From DYFT01 sp041695085 (GTDB taxonomy: Bacteria > Bacteroidota > Ignavibacteria > UBA10030): a DNA stretch of 64,000 nt. The notes under the pieces were generated by a model that saw only the letters and a list, made by a program, of their open reading frames with translations, was not told where the DNA came from and ran no database searches. Where the stretch lies: assembly GCA_041695085.1 (NCBI GenBank), contig JBGFRO010000041.1, positions 62,001 through 126,000 of the forward strand. The letters are read 5' to 3'. Shown here piece after piece: positions 17,968-26,043 of this stretch. Within the stretch, counting starts at the first letter, position 1. Each line of letters opens with the position of its first letter. A program made the translations under genes and the position numbers.

Positions 17968-18114
17968 CTAGGTGTGGAGAAAGGTGAAATGAAGGTATGA
18001 AACGAGTAGCCCCTTGCAAACCATGCTGAGGAGCCGAGGGCTTAATTGAGAAGTCGTCGCAAATTGAATTGTTCGAGCGGACTGCCAACAGAACATCTTC
18101 GCTCGAATTAGCAT
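17968..18114 (-). CDS. possible 48-residue leader ORF upstream of the TonB receptor
   Basis: The ATG at 18114 follows a perfect Shine-Dalgarno sequence (AAAGGAGGTGA). The frame runs 48 codons (starts MLIRAKMFCW, ends LHFTFLHT) and its TAG abuts the AAGGAGG of the receptor gene, an arrangement fit for translational coupling or attenuation. The product matches no family I know. It may be a leader peptide or a chance frame in a structured leader. Confidence 0.35.
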   Translation of the reverse strand: MLIRAKMFCWQSARTIQFATTSQLSPRLLSMVCKGLLVSYLHFTFLHT

Positions 18115-18287
18115 GTCACCTCCTTTAAAGTCGAGATGCTAACGCGGATGATTGAATGATGTTGGATAAACGAAGAGAATTTCGGGATATGAAACGCAAC
18201 GCCGGCGAGACTCGGTATCTCACCGACCAGCGAACGGGGCACCTCCTTCTTCAGGTTGGCGTTCGGTTATGTGGCTGAGGACGGCCT

Positions 18288-18316
18288 AATATAGAAGTTG
18301 GCCTCTCGTTTGTCAA
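18288..18316 (-). promoter_or_regulatory. consensus promoter of the TonB receptor cluster
   Basis: On the minus strand TTGACA (18311-18316), exactly 17 nt, then TATATT (18288-18293). Predicted transcription start is near 18281, so the receptor mRNA carries a leader of about 325 nt with two GGAGGTG motifs (near 18241 and 18115). Confidence 0.75.
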
Positions 18317-18456
18317 GTACTTTTTCAGCGACTCGTGACATTTTCCATATCTCTCAAGCCCCAATTGCTGGAAACCCTTTTTTGTAATGGGAAATCAATA
18401 AGGAGAAGTAGGTACCCGGCACCCTTTTCATATGTAAAACCTCTCTCGCAACAACA

Positions 18457-18855
18457 CTACTCACGATCCTTCCGCCAGAACGATCTTCGCTCGCTCCATT
18501 TGCTCTGAAGATTGCCCGCTATGGCCCGAACGTGCCAATAATACTTGCCCGATGGGAGCGCCTGTGACCGAACGGAGGTACTGTCAAGAACATGCACTTC
18601 TCGCACCCGCACAAATGTGGAATCTTCGGAAAGCTCAAATTGATATCGCTGAGCGCCGGGGACGGCTCGCCATCGCGCAAGAACGCTGTTGCTGCTCCAT
18701 AAAAACTTTCCGTCGTTCGGACCAATCAAGGAAGGAGGATCGAGACTCAGGAGCGTGACACCAACGGGAATCAACTTCGAAGAAGCCTCATCGCGCATAC
18801 ACCCGATCAACAGCGCAAGAGTCAACAGCATCGCGAGAAGAGTTATCTTCATCAT
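18457..18855 (-). CDS. small lipoprotein with a fibronectin type III-like domain
   Basis: The 132-residue protein has a lipoprotein signal peptide (MMKITLLAMLLTLALLIGC), with the lipidated Cys at the end of LLIGC. A single FN3-like sandwich follows (FLWSSNSVLARWRAVPGA, YQFELSEDSTF, LPSGKYYWHVRAIAG, WSERRSFW). The ATG at 18855 is chosen because GGAGGTGAT lies just upstream. It is a surface or periplasmic accessory protein upstream of the TonB receptor, which has its own promoter. Function is unknown. Confidence 0.78.
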   Translation of the reverse strand: MMKITLLAMLLTLALLIGCMRDEASSKLIPVGVTLLSLDPPSLIGPNDGKFLWSSNSVLARWRAVPGAQRYQFELSEDSTFVRVREVHVLDSTSVRSQALPSGKYYWHVRAIAGNLQSKWSERRSFWRKDRE

Positions 18856-18919
18856 CGTTCGATCACCTCCACCTCCCACTCTGAGGTGAAGGCAACCTAA
18901 TAAATGTGTGATTGAATGT

Positions 18920-19281
18920 CAACTCCTTAAATCCGATTTAGAGAGCCGTTACAACTTAACTCAAGTTAACCGTCTGATCGTGTGAGGGGCTAAAGCCCCA
19001 GGAGTTTTATTGGGCTTTCCGTATCCCCGACCTAAAGGTCGGGGCTATAGCCACGTCCTTTAGGAGGTGGATAAAAATTTCAAACAATAATTTCAGGGGT
19101 TTCAACCCCTTACCCAAAAGCGGTCAACTTGAGAACTTAACTTGAGCAAGCGGGAGGAGGTCGAAATCACGGCGCGCGGGTTGGAAAGCGATGGCGTGCG
19201 TTCAATTCTTGGCGCACTCCCGTCTCACGTCCATCACCTCCTTCCGCAGATGCGCCAAGAATTGTGGGTGGTGTGGAGGAA
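18920..19281 (+). repeat. dispersed repeat family 2, copy A (interrupted)
   Basis: The outer parts match 46819-46998 read on the opposite strand. About 132 of 141 bases agree over 19141-19281. A shared upstream segment (CCGATTT, GAGAG, CGTTACAACTTAA) ends where a 174-bp element is inserted. The core contains a perfect 13-bp inverted repeat (AATTCTTGGCGCA and TGCGCCAAGAATT). Confidence 0.8.
18960..19133 (+). mobile_element. 174-bp non-coding element with terminal inverted repeats and target duplication
   Basis: The ends CTCAAGTTAACCG (18960-18972) and CGGTCAACTTGAG (19121-19133) are inverted repeats with one mismatch. They are flanked by the direct duplication AACTTAA (18953-18959 and 19134-19140). 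The empty site is visible in repeat copy B, which has a single AACTTAA. Inside are three hairpins (18986-18999, 19025-19044, 19095-19110). It looks like a MITE moved by a transposase encoded elsewhere. Confidence 0.75.
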
Positions 19282-19322
19282 CGGCCATCGCGTGCGTTTG
19301 ATTTCGGCACGTTTTCTTTTGT

Positions 19323-19460
19323 GAGGCTATGCACAATGGAGGGCGAGAAGCCTTCTCGCCCACAGTGGTGTTGCGAAAACTGTCTGAATTCCGAAAACTG
19401 TCTGAATTCCTCAAAGCTCGAACTCGCACATCACGTCGATTGAACTTTTTGCATAGCCTC
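19323..19460 (-). repeat. ERIC-like palindromic repeat, copy 3
   Basis: This 138-bp copy is opposite in orientation to copies 1 and 2. Its ends both read GAGGCTATGCA inwards, so the G-to-A change relative to copy 1 is compensated on both arms. It holds the perfect palindrome and an extra tandem duplication of an 18-bp unit (GAATTCAGACAGTTTTC type). It lies upstream of the seven-haem cytochrome gene. Confidence 0.85.
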
Positions 19461-19655
19461 GAGCGGATTCTCGCGTTGCGGGTTATGACGTTCACCTCTG
19501 CGGTGAAGAAGAGTGTGTCCATTTCGAACGGATGTAGTTCTGGGAACCTACGACAGAACACGCCTCTATGTCGGAATCAAGGTCAACTTCGACACCTTGC
19601 ATTTGCTGCTCATTTGGTGTAGATTTTTCCGTCCTCTCACCACAATCATATCTGC

Positions 19656-21707
19656 ATGAAACTACGACGGCTTGTCGTTTCAGATTCTATTGTACTCCTT
19701 TCTCTTCTGCTCCTCATCTTCCTTCCCGGCTGTGGGCAAAGGGAGACCAACCGGCAAGGATCGTCTTCCAACGAGAGGGGCAACTTTGCCGGGAGTGAAT
19801 CGTGCGCATCGTGTCACGCGGAGATCTACCGGACGTTCCGACAGACAGGAATGGGACGCAGTCTCTCCCCTATCAACGCAACAAGCCTCGAGTCGGCCTT
19901 GAAACATGCAAAGCCTGTGTATGATCCCAAAACAGACTTCTTTTATGAGGTTTTCGAAAGGGAAGGAAGAATCGGCCTCCGGGAATATAGAATAGAGGCG
20001 GGAGAAGTCGTGTTTGAGCAAACCCGTTATGCTCGCTATCAGGTGGGCAGCGGGAACCAAACCGTCAGCTTCATCGAAGAGGTGAACGGCTACCTCTTTG
20101 AGATGCCGCTCACGTGGTATACAAACAAGCGGATCTGGGACTTGAGTCCGGGTTATGAATTTCACAACTGGCGATTTGACCGGCCCATCTCCTCCTCATG
20201 CATGAATTGCCATAATTCGCCCACGGTGCGAACTGCCGAGACAGAGAATCACTTCACAAATGTCCCGTTTGGTATCGGCTGCGAAAACTGTCACGGCCCG
20301 GGGGGTGAACACGTCGCACTCGCTTTGGAGGGAAGAATCACGAAGTGGCAACGCGACAACCTCGCCATCGTATCGCCAGACCGACTTGATCGTACCATTC
20401 AAATGGATATCTGTCAAACGTGCCATTTGGAGGGTATAGCGGTATGGAATGATAGTATCGAGCCGCATATGGTAGAGGTTGCACGACCGCTTGTTACTTA
20501 CAAACAGGTCTTCGCAGCAAGCACTGCCCTGGAGAGCGAATCGGAATTTGCTATTGCGGCACAAGCAGGCCGATTAAGGAAGAGCCTCTGCTATCAAAAA
20601 AGTGACGTGATGACTTGCACGACGTGTCACGATCCTCACCGGCCACCGGAATTGCAGGGCCGCGAGGCATTCAACGTCACGTGTAACTCATGCCATTCCG
20701 ATGCAATGGCACATACGCTTTGTTCGCTGCCGAACGCGTCGGTGGCAAACAACTCCGACTGTATTTCTTGCCACATGAACGTAGGAGAGACGAGCGATAT
20801 TCCGCACGTTTCCTTTACCGACCATTACATTCGACGATCGATTCGGCGGGAGGAGAGAACCCCCAAAACAGAGAAGAAGCAACCTACACAACTCATTCCA
20901 GTGCTCACGAGCGACGACACGGTCGAGCAAAAGAGGGCTCTTGGGCTCGCTTACTTCGATTATTTTCAGAACCATCAATCTGATCTGCGATTTCTCGACA
21001 GCACGATCCATTATCTCGAACGGGTGCTTCGACAGAAACCAGCGCGTAGAGACGGTGAAGATCTATATGCCCTCGGCAATGCCTACTTTCTCAAAGGGAA
21101 CTTTACCGAAGCGGAACGGAAATTCAAGGGCGCCATCGTCCAGAATCCACAACATGCTCGGGCTCATCAGATGTTAGGACGAACACTGCTAGCCACCGGA
21201 GCGATTGATGGGGCCGTCTCCGCTTTCTCGGAAGGGATCCATGCCCAACCACTCCTGATCGAAAACCACTTAGGGCTTGCAGAGGCGTTGCTGCAACGCG
21301 GCGACCTGAACGAGGCATTCCGGCATGCACAAGAAGCAATCCGGCTCGACTCACTTTCATATCCCGACGCGTTCGTTCTTCTGGGACGTATCGAAGAGGC
21401 GCGCGGGAACACAATGGAAGCGCGCGGATATTACATTCAAACGCTCCAACGCAATCCAGATCATCGAACCGCACTCATCAACATCGGGGCGTTGCTGATG
21501 CAGGAGAAGCGATGGGAGGAGGCGATCATATTCTTCGATCAGGTGCTCAAGAAAGACCCCCGGCACGTCGGCGCGTTGAACAACGTCCTCGTTTGCCTCA
21601 TCAATCTTCAGCGACGGCGGGAGGCTCGCGAAGTGGCTCAACAAATTCTCGCTCTGCAACCGGACCACTCACAGGCCCGCAAGGCCCTCACGTTCCTCGG
21701 CCGATGA
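19656..21707 (+). CDS. seven-haem c-type cytochrome lipoprotein with TPR domain
   Basis: The 683-residue exported lipoprotein has the lipobox LPGC with Cys26. Seven CxxCH haem sites start at residues 50, 182, 209, 253, 321, 343 and 369 (CASCH, CMNCH, CENCH, CQTCH, CTTCH, CNSCH, CISCH). The C-terminal third (about 430-683) is a row of tetratricopeptide repeats such as DLYALGNAYFLKGNFTEAER and ALINIGALLMQEKRWEEAII. It should be an envelope electron carrier or reductase docking other proteins through its TPRs. The electron acceptor is unknown. Its stop overlaps the next gene in an ATGA. Confidence 0.88.
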   Translation: MKLRRLVVSDSIVLLSLLLLIFLPGCGQRETNRQGSSSNERGNFAGSESCASCHAEIYRTFRQTGMGRSLSPINATSLESALKHAKPVYDPKTDFFYEVFEREGRIGLREYRIEAGEVVFEQTRYARYQVGSGNQTVSFIEEVNGYLFEMPLTWYTNKRIWDLSPGYEFHNWRFDRPISSSCMNCHNSPTVRTAETENHFTNVPFGIGCENCHGPGGEHVALALEGRITKWQRDNLAIVSPDRLDRTIQMDICQTCHLEGIAVWNDSIEPHMVEVARPLVTYKQVFAASTALESESEFAIAAQAGRLRKSLCYQKSDVMTCTTCHDPHRPPELQGREAFNVTCNSCHSDAMAHTLCSLPNASVANNSDCISCHMNVGETSDIPHVSFTDHYIRRSIRREERTPKTEKKQPTQLIPVLTSDDTVEQKRALGLAYFDYFQNHQSDLRFLDSTIHYLERVLRQKPARRDGEDLYALGNAYFLKGNFTEAERKFKGAIVQNPQHARAHQMLGRTLLATGAIDGAVSAFSEGIHAQPLLIENHLGLAEALLQRGDLNEAFRHAQEAIRLDSLSYPDAFVLLGRIEEARGNTMEARGYYIQTLQRNPDHRTALINIGALLMQEKRWEEAIIFFDQVLKKDPRHVGALNNVLVCLINLQRRREAREVAQQILALQPDHSQARKALTFLGR

Positions 21708-22648
21708 AACGACTTCTTTTTGTTGCTACTTTCATCACCCTTGTCTCCGGTTGTTCAAAGCCGCCCGACACCATCCGCCTACCGCTCGAAGGTGCACAGG
21801 GGAAGAAGACTGCTTCGTTCTACCTTGGGATGATCCCCGGCGTTCAACCTCATCACGCGCTGAGGCTTGACGAGAAGGGAGTCCAACTTCGGCGTTCCAT
21901 CGTCTCCGACGCTGCACCGGAACTTGGCGAGCTGTTGGATCGGCTGCGGCAGGACGATTCTCTGGCGAAGGAGTCGTGGAATGAATTCGCGGTCGAGATC
22001 GACAAGCGTTGGAATTCTCTCCCCCCTTCACTCGACGCGCTCATTGAATCGGAAAATTCAGACAATGGGACGAACACTCCCTTCGTACTTTCGGTATATG
22101 GTGCTATGACCACCTATCGGCGCGACATTCAGGTCCCGCGAAAGTCGTTGGAGGATGCTCTTCTCTACTACTGGGATCGCGGGGAAAAGCTGATCTATCC
22201 CCCCGGTACGACGATCATCGCTTATCATAAAGACGAAAGGGGAAAGACTGTGGAAGTAACTGCGAAGAGAAAACGAGAAGATGGATTCTGGGATTTTGGA
22301 GTCTATGGTGACGACGGACAGCGTACATCAAGAACGGTCTCTCCACCGACCCCTTACGCTGCACCCACACAATGTGTGGGATGTCATCTTGGAACGATGC
22401 CGTATGAACCGGAAGCGTCGTTCTTGTTAGAGGGAGATGAACCGTCGGGACGTGAATATCTTCTTCTCGACCGGCGACTCAGGAACGAGAAAGTAGTCAA
22501 TCTGTTGAATGAACACGCACGGCGCTCGGATAACGTCCTCGGTGTCTATGGCACCGTCTATCTCGCCGAGATTCTAAGTCTGCCACCCGCGCATCGCACA
22601 CCCACTCAGAAGCAGATTGTCGATCTTTTCAAAGATCGTGTTCGCTAA
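21704..22648 (+). CDS. mono-haem c-type lipoprotein
   Basis: The 314-residue lipoprotein has the lipobox VSGC (Cys17) and a single haem site CVGCH (residues 224-228). Segments such as YYWDRGEKLIYPPGTTIIAY resemble cytochrome-P460-like proteins, but this is only a visual impression. The ATG at 21704 overlaps the stop of the seven-haem gene by 4 nt, so the two proteins are co-translated and probably work together in extracytoplasmic electron transfer. An in-frame start 64 codons upstream lies inside the previous gene and is rejected. Confidence 0.8.
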   Translation: MKRLLFVATFITLVSGCSKPPDTIRLPLEGAQGKKTASFYLGMIPGVQPHHALRLDEKGVQLRRSIVSDAAPELGELLDRLRQDDSLAKESWNEFAVEIDKRWNSLPPSLDALIESENSDNGTNTPFVLSVYGAMTTYRRDIQVPRKSLEDALLYYWDRGEKLIYPPGTTIIAYHKDERGKTVEVTAKRKREDGFWDFGVYGDDGQRTSRTVSPPTPYAAPTQCVGCHLGTMPYEPEASFLLEGDEPSGREYLLLDRRLRNEKVVNLLNEHARRSDNVLGVYGTVYLAEILSLPPAHRTPTQKQIVDLFKDRVR

Positions 22649-22658
22649 CCGCTACCAG

Positions 22659-22800
22659 TTGTTGAAAAAGGAAACCGCCAAGACGCGAAGGACGCCACGG
22701 TGAACAGACAGGTCTTATTTCTTTTAGATTTCAACAAAATTCCTTCGCGCTCTTGGCGTCTTAGCGGTTGAACTTTCATTCATAAAGTTTTTTCAACATC
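22659..22800. repeat. imperfect palindromic element between convergent genes
   Basis: Outer arms GTTGAAAAA and TTTTTTCAAC enclose arms AACCGCCAAGACGCGAAGG and CCTTCGCGCTCTTGGCG. The CGC-CAAGACGC motif recurs in intergenic repeats of many environmental bacteria. It fills the 155-bp gap between the mono-haem lipoprotein and serA stops and may double as a two-way terminator. Confidence 0.6.
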
Positions 22801-22803
22801 CTG

Positions 22804-24381
22804 CTAGAGTTTGACTGCCTTCACTTCAAACACGCCGTCAATTTGTTCGAGCTTCTTCAGGAGATCAGATGATATGGGGCTATCGACGTTGATAATCGTG
22901 AGGGCCTTTTGTCCCGGTTTGTCGCGCCCCAACGAAAGGCCTGCAATGTTGATATTCTCCGCGGCCAGCATGGTACCAACGCTTGCCAGCATACCGGGTC
23001 GGTCAATGTTGGAGTAGATCAGCAAGTGCCCTTCGGGATTCACTTCGAAGTGATAGTCGTCGATGCGGACAATACGTGCATGGGAATTGCCGAAAACCGT
23101 TCCTGCAAAGCGACGCGATTCGTTTGTCGTCTCATACTTCAACGTAACAAGGTGCGCATACGCCTCGTTATCACTTTCTCGCTCTTCGTCGATGATCAGG
23201 CCGAGTTCCCGTGCAATAGCCGGGGCATTGACGAGGTTAACGGGTTCGGTCATCAAGTAAGAAAAGATGCCTTTGAGAATCGCTGCCGTGATAAGTTCCA
23301 TGGAGCTTGTCAGGAATGTGCCGGTGCATGCTACCGAGATGCGACGTAATTGTCCCGACATGATTTGCGCCTGTAAGCTTCCGAGTTTTTCCGCAAGATG
23401 AACGAAGGGCCTCAGTTCCTTCTTGAGCGCCATTTGGAGCGCCTCGGCGTTCACGGCCCCCGATATGCCTCGTTCCTTCAGCGCGTCCGCAATCTGATGT
23501 GCGATTTGCCTGGCAACCTTTTCCTGTGCCTCTTCGGTCGATGCACCCAGATGCGGAGTTGCGATCACGCGCGGATGTCGCAGCAACGGATGATCACCGG
23601 GAGGCTCTTTCACAAACACATCGAGCGCAGCTCCTGCCACCTTCCCCGATTCGAGTCCCCGCAGAAGAGCATCTTCATCCACAATACCGCCGCGCGCACA
23701 GTTGATGATGCGAACCCCCTCCTTGCATTGCGCAATGGTGCGGTCGTTGAGGAGCCCTCGGGTTTCGTCTGTGAGCGGCGTGTGAACTGTGATGAAATCG
23801 GATCTCCTGAACAGCTCATCAAGTGAAACAAGTTCGATGTTCAACTTCGCGGCAACTTCTCTTGACATGACAGGATCGTACCCGATCGTCACCATGCCGA
23901 AGGCCTGGCACCGCACGGCAACCTCGCGGCCAATTTTGCCGAGTCCGACAATTCCGATCGTTTTGCCAAGAAGTTCCGTTCCCGTGTACTTCTTGCGATC
24001 CCATCTCCCCTGTCGCAGCGATTCGGTGGCCTGAGGAATGTTCCGGGAAAGCGAGAGGATCATGCACATCGTATGTTCGGCGGTCGAAATGGTGTTACCA
24101 CCGGGAGTGTTCATCACAATGATGCCGCGCCGCGTCGCAGCATCGACGTCGACGTTGTCTACACCTGCACCCGCACGTCCGATGACCTTCAGGTTTTTCG
24201 CAGCCGAGATGACATCCGCGGTCACCTTCGTGCCGCTTCGGATAACCAGACCGTCGTACCCACCGATGATTTCTTTGAGCTGGTCGGCCGGGACGTTCGG
24301 TCGGGCATCAACCTCAAAGCCTTCGCTTTTCAATATGTCTGCGCAGATTTGTTCGAGCGGATCACTAATGAGGATTTTCAT
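22804..24381 (-). CDS. serA: D-3-phosphoglycerate dehydrogenase
   Basis: The 525-residue cytosolic enzyme oxidises 3-phosphoglycerate to 3-phosphohydroxypyruvate, the first step of serine synthesis. It shows the NAD-binding motif GIVGLGKIGREVA, the substrate Arg in INCARGGIVDE and the catalytic His in TPHLGASTEEAQ. An intervening allosteric substrate-binding domain (about 320-450) is followed by a C-terminal ACT domain (YSNIDRPGMLASVGTMLA), as in long-form SerA. The class V aminotransferase gene upstream on the same strand probably supplies the next step. Confidence 0.96.
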   Translation of the reverse strand: MKILISDPLEQICADILKSEGFEVDARPNVPADQLKEIIGGYDGLVIRSGTKVTADVISAAKNLKVIGRAGAGVDNVDVDAATRRGIIVMNTPGGNTISTAEHTMCMILSLSRNIPQATESLRQGRWDRKKYTGTELLGKTIGIVGLGKIGREVAVRCQAFGMVTIGYDPVMSREVAAKLNIELVSLDELFRRSDFITVHTPLTDETRGLLNDRTIAQCKEGVRIINCARGGIVDEDALLRGLESGKVAGAALDVFVKEPPGDHPLLRHPRVIATPHLGASTEEAQEKVARQIAHQIADALKERGISGAVNAEALQMALKKELRPFVHLAEKLGSLQAQIMSGQLRRISVACTGTFLTSSMELITAAILKGIFSYLMTEPVNLVNAPAIARELGLIIDEERESDNEAYAHLVTLKYETTNESRRFAGTVFGNSHARIVRIDDYHFEVNPEGHLLIYSNIDRPGMLASVGTMLAAENINIAGLSLGRDKPGQKALTIINVDSPISSDLLKKLEQIDGVFEVKAVKL

Positions 24382-24660
24382 TGGTTCGATGGATCGGTCA
24401 GATTGTCGTTGGATTATTCAGAGCTTGCTATTCAAAGTGAATCCCTCATTTCTGAAGGATTGCCTCCCCCTCTCTCCCCCTCAGTGGGGGGGACATCTCG
24501 CGCGCATCTCTCCCCCTCCACGAGGGGGACCAAGGGGGAGGATTTGGAAGATCTGTTCTCTTACAATTTCCGCGAGAGTTATTTAGGACAGGTCTGATTC
24601 ATTGTCTTATGCTCAGGCACTCAGCCCGTGCAGGGTCGTGATATGGTGTTTCGAATACTC
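24382..24660. other. gap between aminotransferase gene and serA with a G/C-run repeat
   Basis: No gene is seen. Positions 24463-24541 carry strand-asymmetric runs of C and G that fold into nested hairpins (TCCCCCTC and GAGGGGGA types; outer arms CCTCCCCC and GGGGGAGG). Similar C-run/G-run spacers occur as dispersed repeats in other bacteria. It may weaken read-through into serA. Confidence 0.6.
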
Positions 24661-25794
24661 TCAACCGACAAAGGCCCGTTGCGCAGCGCTCATCCCAACA
24701 CCTAATTCGAATGCATAACCGCATTCCTTCAGGGTCATCTCCAAGGCCGAGAGCATCGAAACCATGTCCAGTTCGTCATAATAACCGAGATGGGAAATAC
24801 GGAAGATTTTGCCTGTGTAGCCGTCCTGTCCGCCTGCGATGGTAATGCCGTACTTCCCTTTGAGGATCTTGTTGAATTGCTTCCATTCCACACCTTCCGG
24901 TACCCAAACAGGCGTAACGGCGTAGGAGGGGGAGTCTGAAAAAAGCCGCAATCCAAGCGCTTTGATCCCCTCACGCAAAGAGGTGGCTAACCGTTCGTGT
25001 CGCCTCCAGATGTTCTCGATTCCCTCCACCCGAATCATCTGCAAAGCGGTGTCGACACCGATGATGAGCGAGATGGCGGGTGTCCACGGCGTGTCGTTTT
25101 TCTCGTATGACTTAAGGGCCCTGCGGAGATCGAAATAAAATTTGGGAAGCCTCGACGTCTGCATCGCCCGGATCGCCCGTTCGCTCACAGCCACAAAGGC
25201 CAGGCCGGGAGGAATCATCAGTCCTTTTTGCGAGCCGGTGACGCACGCATCGATCCCCCACTCATCAAACCGGAACTCGTGTGCTCCGATTGCCGTGATG
25301 CCATCAACGCACACCAATGCGTTCGAGTTTTCACGGATACGCTTTGCTAATGACTTCACATCTGTCGCCGTGCCGGTCGATGTTTCGCTGTGGACGAGAT
25401 AGACGGCTTTCGCCTCCGGGTGCTCTCGGAGAGCAGAAAGAATCTGTTCGGCGGTTGGAGCTTTACCCCATTCTGTTTTGATTTCGACTACATTCAAACC
25501 AAACGCGCGCGGCATGTTCACCCATCGCTCACCGAACTTTCCGCCGTTGACGGAGATAACGGTGTCCCCCGGCGAGAAGAGATTGACGAACGTCGCTTCG
25601 ACGCCCCCGGTGCCGGAGCTTGCCAGTGTGAGTACCGGTTGTGTGGTCTGGAAAAGGTATCGAAGGTTTTCGTTCACGCGGGTGAAGAGTTCCGTAAATT
25701 CGGGATGGCGATGATGGATGATGGGTTCCGCCATCTTGAGCATGATCGATTCGGGCACAGGTGTAGGCCCGGGGGTAAACAAGCGCTTTTTCAA
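24661..25794 (-). CDS. class V aminotransferase (serine/alanine-glyoxylate type)
   Basis: The 377-residue PLP enzyme contains FTPGPTPVPESIM, HHRHPEF, TLASSGTGGVEA and the PLP-binding Lys190 in TGSQKGLMIPPG. It belongs to the serine-pyruvate/alanine-glyoxylate group. Next to serA it may aminate the hydroxypyruvate-type intermediate of serine synthesis. I place the start at TTG 25794 because AAAGGA precedes it and a good promoter lies at 25841-25869. The ATG at 25908 is upstream of that promoter. The exact amino donor is not determined by sequence. Confidence 0.88.
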   Translation of the reverse strand: MKKRLFTPGPTPVPESIMLKMAEPIIHHRHPEFTELFTRVNENLRYLFQTTQPVLTLASSGTGGVEATFVNLFSPGDTVISVNGGKFGERWVNMPRAFGLNVVEIKTEWGKAPTAEQILSALREHPEAKAVYLVHSETSTGTATDVKSLAKRIRENSNALVCVDGITAIGAHEFRFDEWGIDACVTGSQKGLMIPPGLAFVAVSERAIRAMQTSRLPKFYFDLRRALKSYEKNDTPWTPAISLIIGVDTALQMIRVEGIENIWRRHERLATSLREGIKALGLRLFSDSPSYAVTPVWVPEGVEWKQFNKILKGKYGITIAGGQDGYTGKIFRISHLGYYDELDMVSMLSALEMTLKECGYAFELGVGMSAAQRAFVG

Positions 25795-25840
25795 TTGAGG
25801 TCCTTTGTTGTCGATGAGATGGGTGCATTGTTTCGGTAAG

Positions 25841-25869
25841 AAAATAACACAACGATGAGGGAGATGCAA
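25841..25869 (-). promoter_or_regulatory. promoter of the aminotransferase gene
   Basis: On the minus strand TTGCAT (25864-25869), 17 nt, then TATTTT (25841-25846). It supports the TTG start at 25794 with a leader of about 40 nt. Confidence 0.6.
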
Positions 25870-25991
25870 GAAACGCTGCCGCAGAGAACAGACTGCTGAC
25901 GGGTTCAATTTCCGCGCGTCGATTCGTGGTAACAGGGGTCCTCGTCCACGTCTCGAGCGTGGATGAAACAGATTCCGATTATTACTAAAGA

Positions 25992-26018
25992 CAAAACCCC
26001 GAACGTGTTCGGGGTTTT
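25992..26018 (-). terminator. intrinsic terminator after engB
   Basis: A perfect 12-bp stem (arms AAAACCCCGAAC and GTTCGGGGTTTT, 2-nt loop) lies 26 nt after the engB stop. T runs on either strand make it potentially bidirectional. It closes the ribosomal super-cluster. Confidence 0.9.
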
Positions 26019-26043
26019 GATACGCTGGAGCTCTTTCACTTGC

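Noticed and set aside
19144..19324. Possible small protein starting SKREEVEITARG inside repeat family 2
   Set aside because: The other copy has a stop codon at the Gln position and no start; changes between copies do not favour silent sites.
24661..25908. Longer aminotransferase start at ATG 25908
   Set aside because: It lies upstream of the promoter at 25841-25869 and adds residues unlike the family; TTG 25794 has a ribosome site.
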